Part shown: positions 57,901 through 64,000 of the stretch, one piece after another
Layout: each line of letters begins with the position of its first letter
Position numbering within the stretch: the first letter of the stretch is position 1
NCBI GenBank assembly: GCA_030248195.1
Contig: JASAND010022061.1
Location: forward strand, 45,948 to 109,947
DNA length: 64,000 nucleotides
Reading direction: 5' to 3'
Source: Trissonchulus latispiculum
Lineage: Eukaryota; Nematoda; Enoplea; Enoplida; Ironidae
The notes under the pieces: model-generated
The model's input: the letters and a program-made list of their open reading frames with translations, nothing else
The model's database searches: none
Told to the model about the DNA's origin: nothing
Made by a program: the position numbers and the translations under genes

Positions 57901-58207
57901 GGAGAGCCTGACCTGTACGAAAAAGCTGATTAAAACCGACAAACCGGCGGCCGGGTCCAGAAATGGGAGTTTGGTGGTTTTGGGTCATGAGGATCTGAAG
58001 AATGGTCATACAACGGAGGTGCCCCGGGAGGAGAGCGAAAATCTGCGGAAATATCGACGCTATGTTGTCTACTTTTACTGTCATCGAGCGTCCATCTTTT
58101 TCTATTCAGCCATTTTTCTCATGTTTTTCGTCACCTATTTTGTGGCGTTTACGGCCGTTGTGAGTGACAAAAATCGGGACCCAATTTGTGCGGATGAAAT
58201 TGAGTAA
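48676..58207 (+). CDS. Cys-loop ligand-gated ion channel subunit (whole gene)
   Basis: Eight exons join in phase to 473 aa: 48676-48770, 52818-52888, 53484-53551, 53944-54182, 54963-55045, 55700-55843, 55990-56211 and 57708-58207. A hydrophobic signal peptide is followed by the extracellular ligand-binding domain. Loop A reads [10 protein letters not shown]. The Cys-loop is C165-x13-C179 with YPFDEQ inside, followed by ESYG. M1 is near residues 250-274 (YYFTQLFVP), M2 near 280-301, M3 near 309-333, then a long basic intracellular loop and M4 near 437-459. The extracellular domain and M1 are closest to GABA/glycine-type anion channels. M2 is abnormal: it lacks the PARV and TTxLTM pattern of that group and instead carries D281, E284 and several aromatics. 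Ion selectivity cannot be inferred. Confidence 0.88.
49190..50317 (-). pseudogene. LINE segment: RT thumb, RNase H domain
   Basis: The longest intact LINE segment. Residues near 190-330 hold the RNase H catalytic set: D in WTDGS, E in YRAEM, D in LTDSRS and the D of NEHAD. The frame ends early at 49190, and the last part of the protein (QLRTGHSPL) continues in another frame at 48951-49184. Confidence 0.85.
50203..51071 (-). pseudogene. LINE segment: reverse transcriptase
   Basis: Two overlapping frames carry the polymerase: GLPQGSVLS and LSLFADDLA in the 50568-51071 frame, then [13 protein letters not shown] and [15 protein letters not shown] in the 50203-50589 frame. A frameshift near 50580 separates them. 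Confidence 0.85.
50860..51714 (-). pseudogene. LINE segment: AP endonuclease
   Basis: Contains [15 protein letters not shown] and GSDHLPI, the core and catalytic SDH motif of APE-type LINE endonucleases. The start of the domain (QWNADG) lies further upstream, near 52010, in another frame. Confidence 0.87.
51921..52621 (-). pseudogene. LINE segment: PHD finger and endonuclease start, frameshifted
   Basis: The zinc-finger cysteines are split between two frames by a shift near 52380 (PCSVC, then [18 protein letters not shown]). The beginning of the endonuclease reads near 52010-51880 in a further frame. Confidence 0.7.
52818..52888 (+). CDS. Cys-loop receptor, exon 2
   Basis: Acceptor ATGTTTAG, donor G|GTAGGC. 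Encodes [20 protein letters not shown], the segment before the first beta strand (Y-x-x-x-x-RP as in the family). Phases fit exons 1 and 3. Confidence 0.78.
53484..53551 (+). CDS. Cys-loop receptor, exon 3
   Basis: Acceptor CTGTTTCAG, donor ATG|GTAAGA. Encodes [20 protein letters not shown], which corresponds to the VxVxxYIxSIxSVSE strand of GABA/glycine-type subunits. Confidence 0.87.
53944..54182 (+). CDS. Cys-loop receptor, exon 4
   Basis: Acceptor TTTTGTCAG, donor CG|GTATGT. Encodes [19 protein letters not shown], then [12 protein letters not shown] (loop A) and [14 protein letters not shown] strong family match. Confidence 0.93.
54278..54331. mobile_element. 54-bp hAT-like MITE in receptor intron 4
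   Basis: The ends are CAGAGATTAAACCGGGT and ACCAGGTTTCATCTCTG, with a perfect 8-bp duplication, GTATGTAC (54270-54277 and 54332-54339). The ends match the element at 40912-41693. Confidence 0.9.
54874..54936. repeat. (TA)n microsatellite in receptor intron 4
   Basis: An uninterrupted TA run of about 62 bases, ending 26 bases before the exon 5 acceptor. Confidence 0.95.
54963..55045 (+). CDS. Cys-loop receptor, exon 5
   Basis: Acceptor ATTATAG, donor AGCT|GTATGT. Encodes [20 protein letters not shown] followed by CKLSIES, including both cysteines of the signature loop. Confidence 0.93.
55183..55400 (-). repeat. Dispersed repeat fragment in receptor intron 5
   Basis: GCGCACCTGTCA, GATGGGTTACCACCG.GGACCATTG and AAGGTTTCATCAAA occur in the order found, on the other strand, at 38190-38380. 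Confidence 0.65.
55700..55843 (+). CDS. Cys-loop receptor, exon 6
   Basis: Acceptor TAAATTTAG, donor ACAG|GTAAAC. Encodes residues 187-233, the loop C region through the strand before M1 ([21 protein letters not shown]). Confidence 0.9.
55990..56211 (+). CDS. Cys-loop receptor, exon 7 (M1 and M2)
   Basis: Acceptor TACTTTCAG, donor AAAG|GTGAAT. Encodes [20 protein letters not shown], the rest of M1, then the divergent M2 and MPKVSYIK. The exon is continuous, so the odd pore helix is not a splice-prediction error. Confidence 0.92.
56283..56362 (+). repeat. tRNA-derived SINE-like sequence in receptor intron 7
   Basis: An A-box-like TGGCTCAATCGGTAAAAG is followed about 45 bases later by a B-box-like GTTCAATTCC. 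The leading CTGGGTGGCTCAATCGGT is shared with the complement of 63885-63935. It is too degenerate for a working tRNA. Confidence 0.6.
56923..57047. repeat. Short inverted element in receptor intron 7
   Basis: GGGACCTTTTCGCGC faces GCGCGAAAAGACCC with repeated GAGTTAAA in between. Related GCGCGAAAAGTTAA and ACTCGTTTAAC motifs are at 55938-55980. No clear flanking duplication. Confidence 0.55.
57708..58207 (+). CDS. Cys-loop receptor, exon 8 (M3, loop, M4)
   Basis: Acceptor CATTCTAG, stop TAA at 58205-58207. Encodes M3 ([20 protein letters not shown]), an intracellular loop of about 100 residues rich in Arg and Lys, and M4 near the C-terminus. The tail is [14 protein letters not shown]. Confidence 0.92.
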
Positions 58208-58536
58208 CTACTTACTGTAAACAGTTTCTATGCTGTGAAATGTGAAAATTGTTGTGGCTAATCATAGGTTAACATATGGTTCGGGTCCTATGGGAAGGGT
58301 ATTCAGGAAACCTACCTTGGAAGAAAATTCCTTAAAGTATGAATTTAGATAAATGGTCATCGTTGATTATAATTTTGTGCACATGAAAAATTGTGCTTTT
58401 ATTAAACAACTTCAAACTGAAAGCCAAACCGGTGTCTCTGGAAACTAGCTTCCAAGAAAACCCAATGCATTTATCAAAATTTTTGGCGTGGACTTCCCAA
58501 CTCCCCTATGTGCTAACTTATGCCGATAATGCTGTA

Positions 58537-58542
58537 AATAAA
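58537..58542 (+). terminator. Candidate polyadenylation signal of the receptor gene
   Basis: AATAAA 330 bases after the stop codon. It is the first clear signal downstream. Confidence 0.45.
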
Positions 58543-59726
58543 GCTGCTTCTACATTACTACGACAACTGACTTAAAGCAAACATTTTCCCACACGATGTT
58601 TTGCAGAGGCCAACGTTTGACTCTGGTACTAAATTCTGACTCATCAACACTGAATCTGTGGATGAGTATACCTACCAACAATTTCGTGAAAAGCCAAAAA
58701 ACTTGCCAATTTTGTCACAAAAATCATAAAACCTGCCCTCTCGGATTTCCGGGGGGGGGGAATTCGACATGCACCCATCGCACCTCCACTGTTTTTTTGT
58801 GTTTTTATTGTGTTTTCGCACACTTTTTTTAGAAAAACACACAAAATTTTAAAACAACACACTAAAAAGCACACTCAAATTTTCACCTGAAGGTGCAAAT
58901 TTTTATTGATTTTAAGCATAATTTTTAAGTTTTTCCAAAAACTATTGCGCCTTCGGCGCAAATATCATATATATTCCTATTTTTACTTCTGTTCGTTTTC
59001 GTCTGGGAATTAGCTTTAGTGTAGCCTTCATTATTCTAAGTAACGCTGGCCGCTGCCATTTGGGACTGTATAGGCATATTATTCTACGAAATTATGTTTC
59101 CAAATTCAAGAAATAACGGGAATAAAATATACTGTCGAAAAGTTTTGAAGAATTTCAGACCGATAGATTCAATTTTCAAAAAATTCTCAACGTCTGGTGG
59201 GCTCCACTCCCCCGCCATTGTAGCGCAAAAAGACGTCTTCAACACAAATATTTAACGTTCAGAACATAGAAATATCGTTTACAAAGACTAAGCAAGCGAT
59301 ATATGTTTTGTATTTCTTCTGTAACGAGCGAAATATGCTAAACATAGTCATAAATGTTGTAAAAACCGTTAAAAACGTGTTAATACTGCGAAAGCGAATT
59401 TCAGGAAAAACACAGATTTTAAAAAACTAACATTGTCTTAAAAAACACAAAAAAAGCACAGGTAAAATTTTGAAAAAACCCTGCGCACCTCGGTTGTACG
59501 ACTGACGAATAGCATCATGACTTGACATATACGACGACAAAATCCTAAAAATCCACTGGAAAAAAGACCTTCCTTTAATTCAGAAAAATTACAAAAACCA
59601 TTACATAACTCAGAACACACAGAAATGAGACAGACAGACTCCCACAATAACTCTACGGGCATCTTTACGGGGCAAACAAACGAAACGCGTCACGCATCCA
59701 ACGCGGCGAGCTAAAAGTAACAATCT

Positions 59727-59835
59727 ACGCGGAAAATAAAGTCCAAACCAAATCACCCCACGCGGAAAATAAAGTCCAAACCAAATCACCCCACGCGGAA
59801 AATAAAGTCCAAACCAAATCACCCCACGCGGAAAC
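59727..59835. repeat. 33-bp tandem repeat
   Basis: ACGCGGAAAATAAAGTCC begins at 59727, 59760 and 59793, with a partial copy at 59826. The 33-base period gives an 11-residue repeat in one minus-strand frame, which I regard as incidental. Confidence 0.92.
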
Positions 59836-60231
59836 CAATAGTTTGAGCAAAAAACTCCAGCGTAAAAAGGTGTAAAGAGACAGCATAGCAAACACATTTC
59901 AACAAACACTGGTTAACCTTTCACAAGAAGTCGCGATTGAACCAATGACATTTTGATCATCAATAAAATGACTGCAAGACCGGCAAAAGTACAAACACAA
60001 CTGGTTGGGATGTACAAAAATCGGAGATCACAGCAATTTTCTGGATACTGGAGAGATCACGTACTGAGGGAATAAAAAACAACCTGCAGCTGTTTTAGCA
60101 ATCCATGGGCGTAGTGGGGGTCTGCGACGAAGTAGTACCTCCTGAAAATAAACAATTTATTTTATCAAAAGCGGAATAATATAAAATTTCAAAAAACCGC
60201 TAAAACTGAATGCACTCACTGAAACTCAATT

Positions 60232-60275
60232 TAGTATATATATAATATATATATACATATATATTACATATATCT

Positions 60276-60343
<68 letters not shown>

Positions 60344-60350
60344 ATATATA
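60232..60350. repeat. (TA)n microsatellite
   Basis: Interrupted TA runs, the longest at about 60282-60339. Confidence 0.93.
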
Positions 60351-60503
60351 TATATACAATTAGCAGAGAGTGATGTTTTATAGCTGTAAGAAGTAAAGAC
60401 ACGGCGAATACGAATACATTTGTATCTATATAGGGAACTGTATACTCATAATAGAAAGGGAGGGTCAGCCAGCAGCACAGGGACAGGATAACCTGAGGGT
60501 ATA

Positions 60504-60713
60504 CAGGGTATTTTTACAGTAGGGGGGTTCCCCCCGAAATTGACGCCCACCCGACTTTGGGAATGAGGCCAGCATTTCTGCCGTAAATGGGCAAATTTTA
60601 AAAATCCTGGCATTTTTGAGAACTTTTTTCGTTTCTACCTGCAAAATACGCCCAAAAATAGCAAATTTTTGCAAAAATCCCCCCCAAGGGAAAAATCCGT
60701 AAAAAATACCCTG
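60504..60713. mobile_element. CAGGGTATTTTT-family MITE, copy 3
   Basis: The ends are CAGGGTATTTTTAC and AAAAAATACCCTG. The interior has GGCATTTTTGAGAACTTTTTT and TGCAAAATACGCCC, as in the copies at 34185 and 39574. Its right end is 54 bases from the primase stop codon, so it may lie in the 3' UTR. No clear duplication. Confidence 0.78.
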
Positions 60714-60766
60714 GCATATATTATGTAAAGCAAGCACCCATTTTTGGTGTCAACTCTCGACGACTA

Positions 60767-60967
60767 CTAACCTTCAGCAAGAGCAGGAGCAGGAGCAGTA
60801 GTTTGAGAGGCTGCGGAGGCGGAGGGAGCCAGTATTTGCCGACTCTGCTCATAGTAGTGATTGGGATGAGCAATGGTGTTGGCAGAGGACTCGGGCAGAC
60901 CGTGAGCGAACTCGAAGTAGCGGGTGCAGGCCGACTGACAATTGCCCTCCTGATAGTATTTACGAAT
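60767..60967 (-). CDS. PRIM2: PRIM2, last exon
   Basis: Acceptor TTGCTCCTTCAG, stop TAG at 60767-60769. Encodes [20 protein letters not shown], then [13 protein letters not shown] and a low-complexity Ala/Pro tail. Confidence 0.93.
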   Translation of the reverse strand: MRKYYQEGNCQSACTRYFEFAHGLPESSANTIAHPNHYYEQSRQILAPSASAASQTTAPAPALAEG

Positions 60968-63702
60968 CTGAAGGAGCAAAGAAAATTACAGTACGCGCCA
61001 AAATGAATTGCCGTTTCACGAACAAAAGTGATTTGATGTCAGTGACATTGTATATGTAGCATTGTGTCAAGTATACACTGTTATACACTTGTTCGTTACG
61101 CACAATGTTGAGGACGAAAAAGTCGACATGAAAAAATAAAACAGAGATTTTTTCTTGCAAGGCCAGGTTTCTCTGCCAGACGATAAAATCAAGCGAGGTC
61201 CAGCGCGAAGTACAATCAATCGCTTCTGACAAAATTTCAGGCCTTGATCTTGCACGGGAACTGGGGCCCTAATGCAAGTAAGGACTATGAAGATTTAACA
61301 CATAGAACAGCAGGGTTGGCTGGAGTCCACGGCGAGCCGATATGTGCTAAGTCCCTTGCTCAAGAGGATTTGTGAAAGCCTTTGGGGCAGCGGGGATTCG
61401 AACCCCAGACTGTTAGATCCTTAGTCGAGCGCCTTAACCACTCGGCCGCAACGACAAAAGTCTGGACTAAGATAAGATGTAAACCCAAATCGATAAATCA
61501 AACTACAGGGAGTGAGGGAAGGGGCGAGATAAGTTCTGTTAAATAATTTCGTTTTCTCATTTAACGTCATGCTCTCAGAAATTCATAGAAACATGCTGAG
61601 TTGAAACAAAAGGCAGCGCGAGTAGCTAAGCTAAGCTTGGCATATAAATACCATAATAAGCTACCATGTGCAGCTAGCTATAGCTAGCTAGCTGATATGC
61701 AGTTCATAGTTTAGGCATGAGTAAGCCAAGACATCAACGGTAGTGCAAAAATGTCCAAAAATTTCCATTAACACAAAACTAAATTTTAAAAATTGAATTA
61801 AATTTGCAAATCGCAAATTTGCACAACTCACCGTATCAACCTGAGAGCCAGTCAGTTTGGAGCTGCGAAGCATTTCAACCAGACTGGTTTCGTCGGCGTG
61901 CTTAAAGGGACATCCTGCACAAAATTTCAAGTTGATTTAAATCATAAATATCATAAATCATAAATTTAATGAATTAATATAATCATAAATTTCACATAAA
62001 ATAAAGTATGAGAACAATAAAGAGTCAAAACAGACACCAGTCCACGGATCCACGGGGGATACACAGATATCAATGAGAATAGGAACATATCAAAACGTGG
62101 ACACGTTTTGATATTTTCCTATTCTCATAAAATAAAGTATGGCTACACGATTTTTTCTTTTTTCCTATTTTCTTCGCTTGTTATGCAATGCAAATGTATA
62201 TATATTGTCGTTATTCCGTTCGTGTTCATTTGGAGTAACTATTTCTTTCTTTCTTCCTCAAACAAATCAATCAAAATGTCGAGCTAAAAACAAAGGATAA
62301 ATTCCACAAGTTCGCCCCAGCTAAAACGACCCATTTACAAGATTACTATACGTTTTACCTACCATGGGCATCTTGAGTTCCAGGCGGATTGGAGGTGATA
62401 ATTTTCATGCAACTATAGGGACTATAGGAGACACGTTTGCCCTCTTTCCCATAGTTGTATCTGATACCATAGGCATACTGTTTGTCAAACTGCAAAAATA
62501 GGAGAAAAAACCAGGGATTAACCGATTTCGTAAGAAATAATAGCATCAATTAATTTACACATTAAAAAAGAATCTAATAATTCCGATTAGTCTGCTCCAA
62601 CTAACACTATTGCTACTATGCTAAAATTGAGAGAGTGAGAGAGACTCTCTAGAGACTAGTTTTCCCTGCGTAAGAGCGCTCACCACGCCTATTGGCTCTC
62701 TCCTATTTCGGACTAAGGCTTCGGCCATGAGACCATGATTTTCTCCTATATATTAGAAGAAGAGTAAGCCGCTAGAGGGCTCCTCTTCTTGGCTTTGCGT
62801 AACGGTTCTCCGACCACAATACGCGAATGTTCCCCCGTTTGGCTGGGGTCGACAGGTATAACCCCCCCCCCCTCCGTTTAATTGGGGGGGGGGTAGCGAA
62901 AAGTGGTCCCCGTTTGGGGGGGGGGCGCTGAAAGGGGTCCCCATTTGGGGGGGGGGGTCACTGAAAGGGATCCCCGTTTGGGGGGGGGGGGGATCGCTCA
63001 AGCAGGCTAAGTTTTGCTCATTCTGATTGGCCGCTGGCGACCCCCCCCCCTTAACGGGCACCACTTTTTGTGACCCCCCCCCAAACGGGTCCCTCTTTCA
63101 GCGACCCCCCCCTACATGGGGACCAATTTTCGAATAGAACAAAAACTACCGTAATCCTCTGCTCTACCCTCCCCCCCAAACAAACGGAGGGGGGGGTTTC
63201 TGCAATCCGATTGGCTGTTGGCTACTCCCCCCCCACCAAACGGGGACCTCTTTTCTGCAACCCCCCACCAAACGGAGGGGGTGTGGTGTGTGCAATGTCG
63301 ATTTGGTCGACCCCCCCACCCCAAACGGGGGAACATTCGCGTATTGTGGTCGGAGCACCGTTACGCAATGCAGTGAAGAGAAGCCCTCTAGTGGCTTACT
63401 CTTCCTCTCAATAACAGTGCAATTATGCACTCTTGCTTCGGCCTTAGTGACTGCAGGCAGACATTTTTCATTACCTACTTCTGTCATGCGGTTAAAAATT
63501 AAAAATAAGCACCTCTAACCTTGTCCGTATCCATATTTTTGGTAAATTCTTGACTCCAAAATTTCAAGGCATCCTCCAAATTCAGTCCAATGCCCTTGAG
63601 AAAGAGGCCATACTGTAGACGACCCCCATGCTTTAGATGATGCTCCTTTCGCAACTGACGATGCAACTTTTGCATACAGGGCGGAAACGAGATGGGACAA
63701 AG
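60767..63702 (-). CDS. PRIM2: DNA primase large subunit, C-terminal part (PRIM2)
   Basis: Four minus-strand exons join in phase: 63520-63702, 62363-62489, 61832-61914 and 60767-60967, giving 197 residues and a stop. Family blocks are present in order: [81 protein letters not shown] and [13 protein letters not shown]. The four cysteines that hold the 4Fe-4S cluster in eukaryotic PRIM2 are all recognisable (in SFPPC, PYSC, HGC and the CxxxC before TRYFE). The protein forms the primase heterodimer that makes RNA primers with DNA polymerase alpha. The family is about 500 aa long, so roughly 300 N-terminal residues lie beyond the right edge. The C-terminal tail is short and Ala/Pro-rich. Confidence 0.95.
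61300..61456 (-). repeat. tRNA-derived SINE in a PRIM2 intron
   Basis: The head has A box GGCCGAGTGGTTAAGGCG and B box GGGGTTCGAATCCCC, as in Leu/Ser tRNAs, but no matching acceptor stem. The body contains CTTGAGCAAGGGACTTAG, which resembles the conserved tail block of V-type and Meta-type SINEs. It is oriented like the host gene. Confidence 0.72.
61832..61914 (-). CDS. PRIM2: PRIM2, internal exon with HGCPFKH
   Basis: Acceptor TTTTGTGCAG, donor ACG|GTGAGT. Encodes [20 protein letters not shown] and seven more residues. Its first two bases complete a Gly codon from the previous exon. Confidence 0.93.
62073..62128. repeat. Near-perfect 27-bp hairpin in a PRIM2 intron
   Basis: 62073-62099 and 62102-62128 are reverse complements with one mismatch and a 2-base loop. 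The centre reads AAAACGTGGACACGTTTT. It is too short and tightly closed for a typical pre-miRNA. It could be a recent inverted duplication. Confidence 0.85.
62363..62489 (-). CDS. PRIM2: PRIM2, internal exon with PYSC
   Basis: Acceptor CTATTTTTGCAG, donor CATG|GTAGGT. Encodes [20 protein letters not shown], then [20 protein letters not shown] and AH. Confidence 0.95.
62709..63455. repeat. Palindromic element with G/C-tract core in a PRIM2 intron
   Basis: Outer parts pair: AGAGTAAGCCGCTAGAGGGC (62762) with GCCCTCTAGTGGCTTACTCT (63383), and CAATACGCGAATGTTCCCCC (62817) with its complement near 63332. ACTAAGGCTTCGGCC at 62714 pairs with GGCCTTAGT near 63440. The core repeats CCCCGTTTGGGGGG-type units with homopolymers up to 13. 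No coding capacity. Confidence 0.87.
63520..63702 (-). CDS. PRIM2: PRIM2, exon with SFPPCM
   Basis: Acceptor TTTTCTTTCCAG, donor AAG|GTTAGA. Encodes 61 residues, [10 protein letters not shown] through [10 protein letters not shown], with the first cluster cysteine and the [14 protein letters not shown] block. Confidence 0.95.
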
Positions 63703-63822
63703 CTGGAAAGAAAACAAGAGAGTGGCAATACAAAATACAGAGTATAAAATCACTACTAAAAGAGGTAGAATTAAGGCATAAGTCAATCCAGAAAAAAAAC
63801 TGGAATAAACTTCATATCTCAC

Positions 63823-63840
63823 CTTCTCATAGGGTTCTAT
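63823..63840 (-). CDS. PRIM2: Possible 18-nt PRIM2 micro-exon
   Basis: ATTAG|ATAGAACCCTATGAGAAG|GTGAGA has both splice signals and would add IEPYEK in phase before [10 protein letters not shown] stop lies in frame just upstream, inside the acceptor, so the exon could not be longer in this frame. It is very short and unsupported by comparison. Confidence 0.25.
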
Positions 63841-64000
63841 CTAATATCGAAGAATCTAAGATGTCACTACAGCACCTAACCTTTGGCAATCTAGGCCAAC
63901 GCTCTACCGATTGAGCCACCCAGGCACAATCGAACCCAAGATTAAGTTGGAGTTCGTTCCCAAACTGTCCATCTTGACAGTTTGGGGGACATTGTTAGAG
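63841..64000 (-). other. Window edge with SINE head
   Basis: The complement of 63885-63935 reads CTGGGTGGCTCAATCGGTAG, the same head as at 56283. The remaining bases show no exon that I can support. Confidence 0.45.

Larger units (their letters stand above)
58543..60503. other. Intergenic between receptor and primase genes
   Basis: No gene was recognised. It contains a GCGCCTTCGGCGC stem near 58949, a 33-bp tandem repeat at 59727-59835 and long TA runs at 60232-60350. Confidence 0.5.

Noticed and set aside
59610..59909. 99-codon minus-strand frame with an 11-residue repeat
   Set aside because: Generated by the 33-bp tandem repeat; no other coding evidence.
62753..63414. Proline- and glycine-rich frames on both strands
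   Set aside because: Created by the CCCC/GGGG tracts of the intronic palindrome.

Overview
This is animal nuclear DNA. The genes are split by GT-AG introns, GC-rich exons sit in AT-rich surroundings, and the products are animal-type: a Cys-loop receptor, an ankyrin-repeat RING protein, a polo-kinase-like first exon and the large subunit of DNA primase. I cannot name the phylum. Candidate 3' splice sites lie a few bases upstream of three start codons, which would fit an invertebrate that uses spliced-leader trans-splicing, but this is an inference.

Only about 5 kb of the 64 kb is host coding sequence. Four gene structures are readable. (1) A first exon resembling the start of polo-like kinases 2/3 lies at 6122-6382 (+), with a mirrored second copy at 12289-12528 (-). 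Both are inside a 12-kb inverted repeat and no kinase-domain exon follows either copy. (2) An ankyrin-repeat protein with a C-terminal RING finger is on the + strand (28517-34011, three exons, 703 aa). (3) A pentameric Cys-loop ligand-gated channel subunit is on the + strand (48676-58207, eight exons, 473 aa). Its pore helix is unusual, and a LINE sits in its first intron. (4) The C-terminal part of DNA primase large subunit (PRIM2) is on the - strand (60767-63702, four exons). It carries all four iron-sulfur cysteines, and its N-terminal part lies beyond the window.

The rest is repetitive. By region: 1-850 is a tandem array with a 147-bp period, which recurs at 36011-36560 next to a 163-bp array. 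925-1687 is an inverted repeat with 186-bp arms that appear identical. 3190-15170 is a giant imperfect palindrome loaded with nested hAT-like non-autonomous elements that have 8-bp target duplications. 16.6 kb holds a tRNA-like sequence. 19.2-20.2, 31.2-32.6 and 45.6-46.1 kb hold three copies of one roughly 1-kb repeat. 20.5-21.4 kb is a palindromic element. 24.5-26.1 kb holds G/C-tract elements. 26.1-27.65 kb is a satellite with a 400-bp higher-order period. 36.9-40.1 kb contains two further palindromic elements. 40.9-41.7 kb is a hAT-type element with CCGGGTCA repeats. 44.6-47.2 kb is another palindrome, with arms near 960 bp. 48.9-52.7 kb is a frameshifted LINE encoding PHD, endonuclease, RT and RNase H domains.

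The most notable biology is the abundance of large inverted repeats and the related short elements with G/C homopolymer cores. Several insertions can be dated relative to each other because the same insertion occurs in both palindrome arms, or because an empty site exists elsewhere in the window.
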